Positions 26,448-36,132 of a stretch of DNA of 57,295 nt are shown here, piece after piece. The DNA is from Burkholderiales bacterium (lineage in GTDB: Bacteria; Pseudomonadota; Gammaproteobacteria; Burkholderiales; Burkholderiaceae_E), in contig JADCHE010000075.1 of NCBI GenBank assembly GCA_020248665.1, forward strand, positions 1 through 57,295, in the 5' to 3' direction. The stretch's first letter is position 1, and every line of letters begins with the position of its first letter. Below the pieces are notes generated by a model that was not told where the DNA came from, did no database searches, and worked only from the letters and a program-made list of their open reading frames with translations. A program made the position numbers and the translations under genes.

Positions 26448-28106
26448 TCAGCTCGGCAGCACGTAGCCGGCGAAGCGCTCCCGCAGCCGTGCCTTCCAGA
26501 ACTTCCCGGTCGACGTCCGCGGGATCGCGTCGACGAACTCGAAGGCATCCGGCAGCTGCCACTTCGCGAACGTCCCCGACAGGTGCGCCCGCAGCTCCTC
26601 GGCGGTGACCGTCGCCCCCGGCTTCGGCACCACGCAGGCGAGCGGCCGCTCGGCCCACTTCGGGTGGGCGACCGCGATGACCGCCGCCTCGGCGACCGCC
26701 GGGTGGCCCATGATCGCGTTCTCCAGGTCGACCGAGCTGATCCACTCGCCGCCCGACTTGATCAGGTCCTTGGTCCGGTCGGAGATCCGCAGGTAGCCGT
26801 GCGGGTCCATCGCGCCGACGTCGCCGGTGCGCAGCCAGCCGTCGCCGGTGAACTTCGAGGGGTCGAGGTCGACCGCGTGGTAGCCGCCGGTGATGAACGG
26901 CCCCCGCACCTGGACCTCGCCGACCGACTCGCCGTCCCAGGGCTGTTCGCCCTCGTCGCCGACGATCCGCATCTCGACCAGCGGCACCAGCACCCCGGCC
27001 ATCGCGCGGCGGCGGAACCACTCGTCGGCGGTCTGCCGACCGACCAGCTCGGCCTTCTCGTAGAAGATCGTGCAGACCGGCGAGGTCTCGGTCATGCCCC
27101 AGCCCTGCTGGATCATCACCCCGTGCTTCGCGAACGCGCGGATCAGCGCCTCCGGGACCGCCGAGCCGCCGACCATGCTGCGCAGCCCCTTGGGCAGCGT
27201 CCAGCGCCCCGGATGCGCCTCGTACAGCTGGATCATCGACAGCCAGATCGTCGGCACGCCGAGGGAGAAGGTCGGCGGATCGACCTGCATCTGGTCGAGC
27301 AGGTCCTCGGGGTGCAGGTGCGGGCCGGGGAACACCAGCTTCGCGCCGAGCATCACCGCGCCGTACGGGATGCCCCAGCTGTTCGCATGGAACATCGGGG
27401 TGACCGGGAACACCGCGTCGCGGCCCGACAGGTTCCAGAGGTCCGGCAGCGACGCGGTCAGCGTGTGCAGGATCGTCGAGCGGTGCGAGTAGACGACGCC
27501 CTTCGGCCGGCCGGTGGTGCCGGACGTGTAGCACATCGCGACCGGGGCGTCCTCGCCGTGCGGGACGTAGTGCAGGTCGCGCACCGCCTCGTCGGGCACA
27601 GCGGCGAGCCACTGCTCGAAGTCCTCGAGCGGCGGCGCCGCGTCGCCGACCCCGGCGTCGGCCACCACCGGCGCACCGGAGAACGGGAACACGAACACCC
27701 GCTCGAAGCGGTGGTGCTTCGCGAACTGCCGGAAGAGCGGCAGCAGCACGTCGTCGACGACCAGGAACCGGTCCTGCGCGTGCCCGGCGATCCAGCCGAT
27801 CTCGTCGGGCGCGAGCCGCAGGTTCAGCGTGTGCATCACGCCGCCGGCGGCCGGGATGCCGAAGTAGCACTCGAGGTGCGCGTGATGGTTCCAGCACAGC
27901 GTCGCGACGCGGTCGCCGGGCTTCAGGCCCGCGGCGAGCAGCGCGGCGGCGAGGCGGCGGGTGCGCGCGTGCCACTCGGCGTAGGTGTGCCGGCGGTACG
28001 ACTTGTCGGGCAGCCGCGAGACGATCTCGCTCTCACCGAACATGCGGCCGGCGCGATCGAGCAGGTGGTTGAGCGACAGCGGCGTGCGCATCATCGTCGA
28101 ATGCAT
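26448..28106 (-). CDS. Fatty-acyl-CoA synthetase family protein
   Basis: A 552-residue ANL ligase of the medium/long-chain fatty-acid type (AlkK-like). Motifs: the ATP loop YTSGTTGRPKGV, the VGVPTIWLSM stretch, GWGMTETSPVCT, GWLRTGDVGAMD, and the catalytic lysine in STGKFWK. It would activate a fatty acid to its CoA ester in the cytosol. Start ATG at 28106 has GAGGAG eight bases upstream. It is downstream of hemW on the same strand (94-base gap) and ends just before the glnA regulatory region. The chain length preference cannot be told. Confidence 0.88.
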   Translation of the reverse strand: MHSTMMRTPLSLNHLLDRAGRMFGESEIVSRLPDKSYRRHTYAEWHARTRRLAAALLAAGLKPGDRVATLCWNHHAHLECYFGIPAAGGVMHTLNLRLAPDEIGWIAGHAQDRFLVVDDVLLPLFRQFAKHHRFERVFVFPFSGAPVVADAGVGDAAPPLEDFEQWLAAVPDEAVRDLHYVPHGEDAPVAMCYTSGTTGRPKGVVYSHRSTILHTLTASLPDLWNLSGRDAVFPVTPMFHANSWGIPYGAVMLGAKLVFPGPHLHPEDLLDQMQVDPPTFSLGVPTIWLSMIQLYEAHPGRWTLPKGLRSMVGGSAVPEALIRAFAKHGVMIQQGWGMTETSPVCTIFYEKAELVGRQTADEWFRRRAMAGVLVPLVEMRIVGDEGEQPWDGESVGEVQVRGPFITGGYHAVDLDPSKFTGDGWLRTGDVGAMDPHGYLRISDRTKDLIKSGGEWISSVDLENAIMGHPAVAEAAVIAVAHPKWAERPLACVVPKPGATVTAEELRAHLSGTFAKWQLPDAFEFVDAIPRTSTGKFWKARLRERFAGYVLPS

Positions 28107-28200
28107 GGTGCGGTCTCCTCGTGACGGGTCGGGCCGATCGTACCGCGGGCCGGGCCGCGGTCCGCAGGCCGCCCGCACGGCCGCGTTCCGCTCGCGCGGA

Positions 28201-29451
28201 CTAGGCGAGGAAAAGCTGCTGCAGGTCGTTCAGGAAGCGCAGGCCGATGGGCGTCGGCCGGATCGTCGCCGGATCCGGGTCGAGCAGGCCGCGGCGCACC
28301 GCCTCGGCGATCGGCCGCGCGACCTCGGCGAGCGGCCGGCCGGTGCGCTCGGCGAACAGGCCCGCGGGCACGCCGTCGACCAGGCGCAGCGCGTTCAGCA
28401 TGAACTCGAACGCCAGCTCGTCGGCCTCGAGCGTGCGGCGCGACTCGACCGCGTCGCCGGCGAGCGCGCCCTCCATGAAGCGGCGCGGATGCCGGAACCG
28501 CGCGGTGCGCTCGATGCGGTCGGGAAACGAGACCTTGCCGTGCGCGCCGGCGCCGACGCCGAGGTAGTCGCCGAAGGTCCAGTAGTTCAGGTTGTGGCGC
28601 GCTCGGTGCCCGGCTCGTGCGAAGGCCGACACCTCGTAGCGCGCGAGGCCCGCGGCGGCGGTCGCCTCGTCCACCGCCTGCTGCATGTCGGCCGACAGGT
28701 CGTCGTCGGGGAGGCCCTCGGGCGGCCGGCTCGCGAAGAGCGTGTTCGGCTCGAGCGTCAGGTGGTAGCACGACAGGTGCGGCGGCGCGAACGCCAGCGC
28801 CTGCGCGAGGTCGCCGCGCAGCATCGCGAGGTCCTGCCCGGGCAGCGCGTACATCAGGTCGAGGTTGAAGGTCGGGTAGTGCTCGGCCGCGACGCCGGCG
28901 GCCGCCAGCGCCTGCGCGCGGTCGTGCACGCGGCCGATGCGTGCGAGCAGCGCATCGTCGAAGCTCTGCACGCCGATCGACAGGCGCGTGATGCCCGCGT
29001 CGCGGAACGCGCGGAACTTCGCGGCCTCGAAGGTGCCGGGGTTGGCCTCGAGCGTGACCTCGGCGTCGGGCGTGAGCCGGTGCAGCATCCGGACGTCGGC
29101 GAGCAGCCGGTCGATCGACTCGGGCGAGAAGAGGCTCGGCGTGCCGCCGCCGATGAACACCGTCTGGATCGGCCGGCCCCAGACCGAGGGCAGCGTCGAC
29201 TCCAGGTCGGCGCGCAGCGCGTCGAGGTAGCGCCCCTCGGGGATCTCGCCGTCCGCCTCGTGCGAGTTGAAGTCGCAGTACGGGCACTTGCGCAGGCACC
29301 ACGGCAGGTGCACGTACAGCGACAGCGGCGGCAGCTGCGCGAGCGCGGTCGAGCGGCGCGACAGGCCGGCGAGCGGGACCGAGACGGAGGCCGCGCCGGC
29401 TGCCGACGCGCCTTCCCGCCCGGGATCGGGCACGATCGGGATCGTCGTCAT
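28201..29451 (-). CDS. hemW: Heme chaperone HemW (radical SAM)
   Basis: A 416-residue radical-SAM protein of the HemN/HemW family. The 4Fe-4S cysteines C52, C56 and C59 are in PWCLRKCPYCDF, followed by the SAM-binding GGGTP and the family core (EANPGTFE, GVQSFDD, NLDLMYALPGQ). HemW proteins bind heme and are thought to insert it into target proteins. They lack the extra N-terminal features of coproporphyrinogen dehydrogenase HemN, as here. The N-terminal 40 residues are a low-complexity extension, so a later start is possible. It follows rdgB by 20 bases. Confidence 0.9.
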   Translation of the reverse strand: MTTIPIVPDPGREGASAAGAASVSVPLAGLSRRSTALAQLPPLSLYVHLPWCLRKCPYCDFNSHEADGEIPEGRYLDALRADLESTLPSVWGRPIQTVFIGGGTPSLFSPESIDRLLADVRMLHRLTPDAEVTLEANPGTFEAAKFRAFRDAGITRLSIGVQSFDDALLARIGRVHDRAQALAAAGVAAEHYPTFNLDLMYALPGQDLAMLRGDLAQALAFAPPHLSCYHLTLEPNTLFASRPPEGLPDDDLSADMQQAVDEATAAAGLARYEVSAFARAGHRARHNLNYWTFGDYLGVGAGAHGKVSFPDRIERTARFRHPRRFMEGALAGDAVESRRTLEADELAFEFMLNALRLVDGVPAGLFAERTGRPLAEVARPIAEAVRRGLLDPDPATIRPTPIGLRFLNDLQQLFLA

Positions 29452-29471
29452 GCGCGCGCCCGGCTCGGCAC

Positions 29472-30110
29472 TCAGGCCGCGGTCACGGCCCGCAGCAGGC
29501 GTGCGTCGGCGAGCTTCGCGAGCAGCGCGCGCATCGCGATGCCGCGGTGGCTCGTGCGGTTCTTCGCCTCGGCGTCCATCTGCGCGACGGTCAGCCCGTG
29601 CTCGCGGACCAGGAAGTGCGGGTCGTAGCCGAAGCCGCCCTCGCCGCGCGGCTCGGCGACGATCTCGCCGTGCCACAACCCGTCGGCGATGACCGGCTGC
29701 GGATCGTCCGGCGAGCGCACCAGCACGAGGGCGCAGTAGTAGTAGGCCGAGCGGTCGGCGTGCGCCGCGAGCTCGCGGACCAGGCGCGCGTTGTTCGCGG
29801 CGTCGTCCTTCGGGCCGCCGTCGAGGTCGGCCGCGTAGCGGGCCGAGCGCACGCCGGGCGCGCCGCCGAGCGCGGGCACGCAGACCCCCGAGTCGTCGGC
29901 GATCGCCGGCAGCCCGGTCACGGCGCTGGCGTGGCGCGCCTTCACGAGCGCGTTCTCGACGAAGGTGCCGAAGGGCTCGTCGGCGTCGGACACGCCGAGC
30001 GCGCGCTGCGCGACCAGCTCGATGCCGGTCGGCGCGAGCAGCGCCTGCAGCTCGCTCAGCTTGCCCGCGTTGCCCGACGCGAGCACCACCCGGGACAACG
30101 GCTGCGCCAC
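29472..30110 (-). CDS. rdgB: Non-canonical purine NTP pyrophosphatase
   Basis: A 212-residue RdgB/HAM1 enzyme that hydrolyses ITP, dITP and XTP to keep damaged purines out of DNA and RNA. The substrate motif SGNAGKLSEL is at the N-terminus, with ENALVKARHA, ADDSGVCVPALGGAPG and the C-terminal FGYDPHFLV and SHRGIAMR. GTG at 30110 is chosen because it lies just after the rph stop and gives family length. The upstream ribosome site is weak. Confidence 0.92.
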   Translation of the reverse strand: MAQPLSRVVLASGNAGKLSELQALLAPTGIELVAQRALGVSDADEPFGTFVENALVKARHASAVTGLPAIADDSGVCVPALGGAPGVRSARYAADLDGGPKDDAANNARLVRELAAHADRSAYYYCALVLVRSPDDPQPVIADGLWHGEIVAEPRGEGGFGYDPHFLVREHGLTVAQMDAEAKNRTSHRGIAMRALLAKLADARLLRAVTAA

Positions 30111-30115
30111 GGCGT

Positions 30116-30883
30116 TCAGGCGATCGAGCCGATCGCCTGGCGCTGCGCGATCGCGAGCCGACCGATGCCGGCGGCCGCGAGGTCGAGCAGCGCGTCGACC
30201 TGCGCGCGGCTGAACGGGCGGCCCTCGGCGGTGCCCTGCACCTCGACGATGCCGCCCGAGCCGGTCATCACGACGTTCATGTCGGTGTCGCAGCCGGAGT
30301 CCTCGGGGTAGTCGAGATCGAGCACCGGCCGGCCGCGCCAGAGGCCGACCGAGACGGCGGCGACCGAGTCCTGCAGCGGCGACTCGCCCGGCGCGAGGCC
30401 GGCGAGCAGGCCGCGCTCGCGCAGCCATTCCACCGCATCGTGCACCGCGACCCACGCGCCGGTGATCGCCGCGGTGCGCGTGCCACCGTCGGCCTGCAGC
30501 ACGTCGCAGTCGACCTGGATCGTCCGCTCGCCGAGCCGGCCGAGGTCCACCACCGCGCGCAGGCTGCGGCCGATCAGCCGCTGGATCTCCTGCGTGCGCC
30601 CCGACTGCTTGCCGCGCGCGGCCTCGCGGTCGCCGCGGGTGTGCGTCGCGCGCGGCAGCATCCCGTACTCGGCGGTGAGCCAGCCCTGCCCCTTGCCGCG
30701 CAGGAACGGCGGCACCTTGTCCTCGACGCTCGCGGTGCAGAGCACCCGCGTGTCGCCGAACTCGACCAGTACCGAGCCCTCGGCGTGCCGCGTGAAGCCG
30801 CGAGACAGGCGCACGGGGCGCATCGCGTCGTCGGCGCGGCCGCTGGGGCGGGCGCTCGGCGTGTCATGGATCGGTGTCGTCAA
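30116..30883 (-). CDS. rph: Ribonuclease PH
   Basis: A 255-residue phosphorolytic 3'-exoribonuclease that trims tRNA 3' ends. Signature stretches are [48 protein letters not shown] and [19 protein letters not shown]. The TTG start at 30883 overlaps the phosphatase stop (TTGA) and has a perfect GGAGGA five bases upstream. It keeps the N-terminal PSGR segment seen in homologues, so I prefer it to the ATG at 30823. Part of the kinase-phosphatase-rph-rdgB-hemW run. Confidence 0.95.
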   Translation of the reverse strand: MTTPIHDTPSARPSGRADDAMRPVRLSRGFTRHAEGSVLVEFGDTRVLCTASVEDKVPPFLRGKGQGWLTAEYGMLPRATHTRGDREAARGKQSGRTQEIQRLIGRSLRAVVDLGRLGERTIQVDCDVLQADGGTRTAAITGAWVAVHDAVEWLRERGLLAGLAPGESPLQDSVAAVSVGLWRGRPVLDLDYPEDSGCDTDMNVVMTGSGGIVEVQGTAEGRPFSRAQVDALLDLAAAGIGRLAIAQRQAIGSIA

Positions 30884-31815
30884 CTGCGTCCTCCGTGCGG
30901 GCCTTCGTTGGTGCGCTGGATCGCCCGCTGGATCTCGGCGATCTGCCGCTCGATCTCCTCGTCGGAGAGCGCGGGCTCGGCGGCCGCCTCGTCGAGCTGG
31001 CCGATCGAGATCGTGGTCGTCACCGCGCCGTCGGGCAGGTCGAGCGAGGACAGCGTCGGCACGTCGTCGTCGGCCGCGCCGCCTTCCCACTGCAGCGCGA
31101 CCACCGTCGTGTTGTCCGCGGTGCGGCCGTTCGCCTCGACCGCGCGGCGCACCAGCTCGGGCACCTGCTGCGCGACCGGCGCCTGCGCGAACGCGGTTGC
31201 CAGGTTGCCCTCGGGCACGCCCGACCAGAAGCCGTCGGAGCACAGCACCAGCACGTCGCCGCGCTGCAGCCGAGCGCGCGAGGTGATCTCCACCGTCGGC
31301 TCGTACGGCGAGCCGAGGCAGTTCAGCACCTTGTTGCGCTCGGGGTGCGTCTCCTGCTCGTGCGCACCGATCAGGCCGAGCGAGACCATCGTCTGTACCT
31401 TCGAGTGGTCCCGCGTGCGCGACAGCACGCGCCCCTCGCGCAGCCAGTACAGCCGCGAGTCGCCGGCGTGCGCCCACCAGGCCGACTCGTCCTGCACGAC
31501 GCAGGCGACCACCGTGGTCCGCGGCGCCTCGGGCAGCCGGTTCGTCTGCTGGTAGCGCAGCAGCTCGCGGTGCGAGGCGCGCAGCGACGCGTCCAGGAAC
31601 TCGGCCGGGTCGGGAAGGCGCGGCTGCGCGAGCCGCTGGAACATGCCCGCGCAGGTCTGCAGCGTCAGCTGCGCGGCCACCTCGCCGCGCACGTGGCCGC
31701 CCATGCCGTCGGCGACCACCATCAGCAGCGACTCGCGCGAGAAGCAGTACCCCATCCGGTCCTGGTTGACCGCCCGCGCGCCGATCGCGGTGTCCTGGAA
31801 GATCGTGAAGCGCAT
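30880..31815 (-). CDS. PP2C-family Ser/Thr phosphatase
   Basis: A 311-residue metal-dependent protein phosphatase. The PP2C metal-ligand motifs appear as NQDRMGY near residue 17, [39 protein letters not shown] and NTTVVALQW. The C-terminal 60 residues are outside the catalytic core. It probably reverses the action of the adjacent kinase, whose stop lies 16 bases upstream. Targets are unknown. Confidence 0.92.
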   Translation of the reverse strand: MRFTIFQDTAIGARAVNQDRMGYCFSRESLLMVVADGMGGHVRGEVAAQLTLQTCAGMFQRLAQPRLPDPAEFLDASLRASHRELLRYQQTNRLPEAPRTTVVACVVQDESAWWAHAGDSRLYWLREGRVLSRTRDHSKVQTMVSLGLIGAHEQETHPERNKVLNCLGSPYEPTVEITSRARLQRGDVLVLCSDGFWSGVPEGNLATAFAQAPVAQQVPELVRRAVEANGRTADNTTVVALQWEGGAADDDVPTLSSLDLPDGAVTTTISIGQLDEAAAEPALSDEEIERQIAEIQRAIQRTNEGPHGGRS

Positions 31816-31831
31816 CGCCTCGGGGCTCCGG

Positions 31832-32857
31832 TCAGGACGACGCCTTCTGCGTCGGCCACATCAGCGTCGATTCCTGCCGGATCGGCCGGCGCCTGCGCCC
31901 GCCGAGGGCATCGAGCCAGCGCGAAAGCCCTGCCGGCTGGGCCGGCGGCGGCGTGGGCGCTTCCGCGTGCGCCGGCTCGCGCAGCGCTCGCTGCAGCGCA
32001 AAGACGCTCTGCGGCCGCTCGAGCGGATTCTGCTTCAGGCACCAGTGGACGATGTCGACCAGCTGCTGCGAGTACTGCTTGACCGCCGCGCCGAGCGCCG
32101 CGTCGACCTTGTCGTGGGTGCCGCGCTGGTCGGCCGGCTGCGGCGGCGAGCCGATCATGCACGCGTACATGCTCGCGCCCGCGCCGTAGATGTCGGTCCA
32201 GGGCCCGAGCTGCTGGTTGCGCCGGTAGAGCTCCGGCGCCGCGAACCCCGGCGTGTACATCGGGAAGAGCTTCGGCGCGTCGAGCGTCAGCGTCTGGCGC
32301 GCCGCACCGAAGTCCAGCAGCATCGGCGAACCGTCGCGGCGCAGGTAGACGTTGGCAGGCTTCAGGTCAAGGTGCAGAAGCCGGTTCGCGTGGACCTCGC
32401 GCAGCCCGTTCGTCACCTGCGCGAAGATCTTGCGCACGTGCCGCTCGGGGATCACCTCGCGCCCCGGCTTGCCGCGGTAGCGCATGATCAGCTCCTGCAG
32501 GCTGCGGCCCTGCTCATAGGCCATCACCATGTAGACCGTGTCGTTCGCACGGAAGAAGTTCAGCACCCGCACGACGTTCGGATGGAGCACGCGCGCAAGC
32601 GCGCGCCCCTCCTCGAAGAAGCACTTCAGGCCGTTGCGGTAGGTCGTGAGGTGCTCGGACGAGACCGTCGGCACCAGCTCGCCGGGGCCCCGCTTGACCA
32701 GCGAACTCGGCAGGTACTCCTTCACCGCGACCGGCTGCCCGTCGGCGTCGTCGGCGAGATAGACGATGGAGAATCCGCCGCTCGCGATCTTCCTTACAAT
32801 CCGATACCCGCCGACTTCGAGGCCTTCGGGCAGCGGGGCGTTGGTCTGGGTCCCCAT
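31832..32857 (-). CDS. Hanks-type Ser/Thr protein kinase
   Basis: A 341-residue soluble kinase. The glycine loop is KIASGGFSIVYLA, the ATP lysine is Lys46 in VAVKEYLP, and the catalytic loop is LLHLDLKPANVYL with DFG in LLDFGAARQT, then an APE-like AAPELY. The loop has HLD instead of HRD, so it is a non-RD kinase that may not need activation-loop phosphorylation. No transmembrane segment or extracellular sensor follows the kinase domain; the C-terminus is proline-rich and short. Paired with the PP2C gene. Divergent from yicC with only 15 bases between the two starts. Confidence 0.92.
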   Translation of the reverse strand: MGTQTNAPLPEGLEVGGYRIVRKIASGGFSIVYLADDADGQPVAVKEYLPSSLVKRGPGELVPTVSSEHLTTYRNGLKCFFEEGRALARVLHPNVVRVLNFFRANDTVYMVMAYEQGRSLQELIMRYRGKPGREVIPERHVRKIFAQVTNGLREVHANRLLHLDLKPANVYLRRDGSPMLLDFGAARQTLTLDAPKLFPMYTPGFAAPELYRRNQQLGPWTDIYGAGASMYACMIGSPPQPADQRGTHDKVDAALGAAVKQYSQQLVDIVHWCLKQNPLERPQSVFALQRALREPAHAEAPTPPPAQPAGLSRWLDALGGRRRRPIRQESTLMWPTQKASS

Positions 32858-32872
32858 GGAGGCAGGATTGTA

Positions 32873-33787
32873 ATGAACTCGAAGGCCGCGGGCGTCCACA
32901 GCATGACCGGCTACGGGACCGTGACCCGCGACCACGAGCTCGGTCGGCTGACGATCGAGCTGCGATCGGTGAACTCGCGGTTCCTCGACCTGTCGTTCCG
33001 GCTGCCGGACGAGCTCCGTGCACTGGAACCCGTGGTGCGGGAGGCCGTCCAGTCCCGGGTGACGCGCGGCAAGGTCGACTGCCGTGCGGCGGTCCAGCTC
33101 CGCGCGGCGGCCCGGCCGGAGCTGGTGCTCAAGCCCGGTGCGCTCGACGCGCTGGCCGACGCGCAGATCCGCGTGCTCCAGCGGTTCCCGGGCGCGGCAC
33201 CCTTGTCGGTCGCCGATGCCCTGCGGTTCCCCGGGGTCGTCGACGACCCGCAACCCGATCCCGCACAATGGGTCGGGGCGTTCCGGCCGCTGGTGGGTGC
33301 CGCGATCGACGAGCTGATCGCGAGCCGCGCCCGCGAGGGCGAGCGGCTTGCCGACGGGATCCGGCAGCGTGCGGCCGCGATGGCCTCGCTCGTCGCGGCG
33401 CTCAAGCCGCGCGCGCCGGAGCTGGTCGCCGAGTTCGGCCAGAAGCTGACCGAGCGGCTGCGCGAAGCCGCGACCGGCGCGCTGTCCGGCACGGCGGTGC
33501 CGCTCGACGAGGCGATGGCGCGGATCCGGCAGGAGGTGTCGGTCTACGGGATGCGGGTCGACGTCGCCGAGGAGCTGTCGCGCCTCGACATCCACGTCGC
33601 CGAGCTGCTGCGCATCGTCGGCGGCGGTGGGCAGGTCGGCAAGCGGCTGGACTTCCTGATGCAGGAACTCAACCGCGAGGCGAACACGCTCGGGTCGAAG
33701 GCGGCCGGCATGGAGGTCACGCAGGCGTCGGTGGAGCTGAAGCTGCTGATCGAGCAGGTCCGGGAGCAGGTGCAGAACATCGAGTGA
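32873..33787 (+). CDS. yicC: YicC family endoribonuclease
   Basis: A 304-residue YicC/YloC protein, now regarded as an endoribonuclease family with a role in RNA turnover. The family start SMTGYGTVTR is near residue 10 and the C-terminal signature GKRLDFLMQELNREANTLGSKA is present. In proteobacteria this gene is normally followed directly by gmk. Here gmk is 13 kb downstream, beyond an inserted island. ATG at 32873 has an AGG upstream; a start at MTGYG would remove ten residues. Confidence 0.93.
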   Translation: MNSKAAGVHSMTGYGTVTRDHELGRLTIELRSVNSRFLDLSFRLPDELRALEPVVREAVQSRVTRGKVDCRAAVQLRAAARPELVLKPGALDALADAQIRVLQRFPGAAPLSVADALRFPGVVDDPQPDPAQWVGAFRPLVGAAIDELIASRAREGERLADGIRQRAAAMASLVAALKPRAPELVAEFGQKLTERLREAATGALSGTAVPLDEAMARIRQEVSVYGMRVDVAEELSRLDIHVAELLRIVGGGGQVGKRLDFLMQELNREANTLGSKAAGMEVTQASVELKLLIEQVREQVQNIE

Positions 33788-33957
33788 GGGCTCACGGGTC
33801 TCTTGACACCCCCACGTGCGGCCGGAGAGTCCAGCGTCTACGCGGGCTTGGCGTTTCAGGACGTTGGACAGCGGCCCATCCCAGGATTCGTGTGTACGCA
33901 GGCGTGTCCCCACAAGGCCCACGGGCCGGCCGTGTGTAGACACGGCAAGAGGTGGCG

Positions 33958-34862
33958 ATGGGAAAGCTGCCGGACGTGGCGATCCGGGCCGGGATCCGGT
34001 CCGGGGAACGATTCGAGGGCCGCTCCGAGGGCGACAGTCCCGTGCCGACCTGGCGAGAGAAGCGGACAGCGTCCAGCTGGCGACTGCGCTACCGCTTCGC
34101 CGGCAAGCCGCGGGGGAGGGAGATCGGGAGCTACTCGAGTCTCACCCTCGCCGCCGCACCCCAAGCCGCGAAGGCACTTCGCGCCTGGGTCGCTCTCGGC
34201 CGCGACGTGGCCGGTGAGAAGCAGGAGCGCACGTCCGCCGCCCTGGACCGCATCGAGGCCGCGCGCAGCGTCGCCACCGTCGGCCAGCTCGCCGACGAGT
34301 ACTTCGAGCGCATGCTCGACGGCCGCTGGAAGCACCGGAACACCGTGGGCAGCCGCAGCCTGCAGAACGAGCTGACCGTGAAGCTGCTGTTGCCGCTGGC
34401 CGTGCGCAAGGGCGAGCTGATCGCCGCACGCTGGGAGGAGTTCGAGCTGGAGGTCGCCCCGCCGGTGTGGCACCTGCCCGGCATCCGCACCAAGACCGGC
34501 CAGCCGCTGGACATCCCGCCGCCGTCCATGGCGGTGGAGTGGCTGCTGAAGCTGAAGGAGCCGGCCTGCAACGCCGCGTACGTGCTGCCGGCGCGCAAGC
34601 TCCAAGCCCGCACGGTGCCGCACGTCTGCGAGTCGACGCTGGGCGTGGCGATGGGGAAGGTTGAATCATGGCCTGCCCCCCTTCACGGTGCACGACGTCC
34701 GCCGCACTGCCCGCACACACGTGGCCGCCCCGGGCGTGGAGCCGCACGTGGCCGAGGCGCTGCCTGAACCACAAACTCAAGGGCGTGGAAGGCGTCTACA
34801 ACCGGCACGACGACTTCGAGGAGCGGCGACGGGCGCCGGAAGCGTGGGGCAGTCGCTGCTGA
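33958..34862 (+). pseudogene. Broken P4-type integrase
   Basis: A degraded tyrosine recombinase of the P4/IntS type. The N-terminal DUF4102-like arm domain is visible (WRLRYRFAGKPRGREIGSYS, residues about 45-90), then VGQLADEYFERMLDGRWKH. The central core-binding domain is largely missing: the text jumps to ELTVKLLLPLAVRKGELIAARWEEF, part of the catalytic domain. After about 34665 the homology changes frame (FTVHDVRRTARTHVAAPGVEPHVAE) and changes again for CLNHKLKGVEGVYNRHDDFEERR, which includes the catalytic Tyr region. A deletion plus two frameshifts make it inactive. It begins 170 bases after yicC and marks the left border of the hydrogenase island. Confidence 0.85.
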
Positions 34863-35477
34863 AGCTGGAACGCCAAGAACCGCTTCCCGAGAAGCCGGCC
34901 CCAGCGCACCAGCAGGCACCGCTGGCCTTGAAAGATTGGCAATCATTGATGGCCGACGGGATCATGTGCGCCATGAGCAGCACCACCATGAGCTTTGCCC
35001 TGCCGGAGGTCCTGCGCGAGTACGTCGACCAGCGGGTACGGTCCGGCCAATACGGCAACACCAGCGAGTACCTGCGTGAGCCGATTCGCCGGGACCAGGA
35101 GGAACAGGCCAAGAAGCGTCTACGGGAACTGATCGAAGAAGGGCTGAGCTCAGGCCCTGGCCGTGCCCCGGACACCCAAGTGGACAGCACAGTTGAAGAA
35201 GCAGGCGCTGGGCGACCTGCGCTGAAGCCCGCCCATCTTCGGCCCCGCGCCGAAGCAGACCTGATCGAAGCGGCACGGTGCCACGCCCAAGAAAGGGGCC
35301 TGGCCCTGGGAGAGCGGATGTTCGACGCTGCCATCGCAGCACTCGAACCGATCGAACGCATGCCCTCCATGGGTTCTCCGCGGCTGGGACAGATGGGCGA
35401 AATCCCGGACCTGCGATCCTGGCGAGTCGCGGGGTTCCCGATGCAGTGGCTTTGCTTCGAGGCACCCGATCATCTCG

Positions 35478-35854
<377 letters not shown>

Positions 35855-35906
35855 TGACTCGAGCGGTTCGTCGCGACCACCACGACGAAGCCCGAGGTGG
35901 GCATCC

Positions 35907-35928
35907 CGGCCGCACCGCGGTGCGGCCG
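35907..35928. repeat. Perfect 22-base palindrome upstream of hoxF
   Basis: The arms CGGCCGCACCG and CGGTGCGGCCG meet without a spacer. It lies about 200 bases before hoxF, in a region otherwise made of relics. No T-run follows, so it could be an operator for the hydrogenase operon, a weak terminator or an end of a lost element. No clear sigma54 or sigma70 promoter is visible between it and hoxF. Confidence 0.5.
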
Positions 35929-36132
35929 AACACCTGTCGTATCGCGTGGGACGCCCCGCGGCCGGGCCCGGGCAGTTCGACGCGGCTGGAGCAGCGCAGG
36001 CTTCTCCCGGCGAGCTTGATCCAGGGAAAGAAGCCCGCGTTCGGTCCCCTTCGCCGGCGCCCGGTTGCGCTATCGTAGCGCTGGGCGCCATTCCGGTCGC
36101 ACGCCCGCGACCACTGCCTGCGACGCTCCCCC

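Noticed and set aside
26356-27975. A second long minus-strand frame inside the fatty-acyl-CoA ligase
   Set aside because: Same strand, different frame, Arg/Ala-rich, while the ligase frame carries all family motifs.
35980-36132. A sigma54 promoter upstream of hoxF
   Set aside because: A GG-N10-GC spacing occurs near TGGAGC, but the rest does not match TGGCAC or TTGC.
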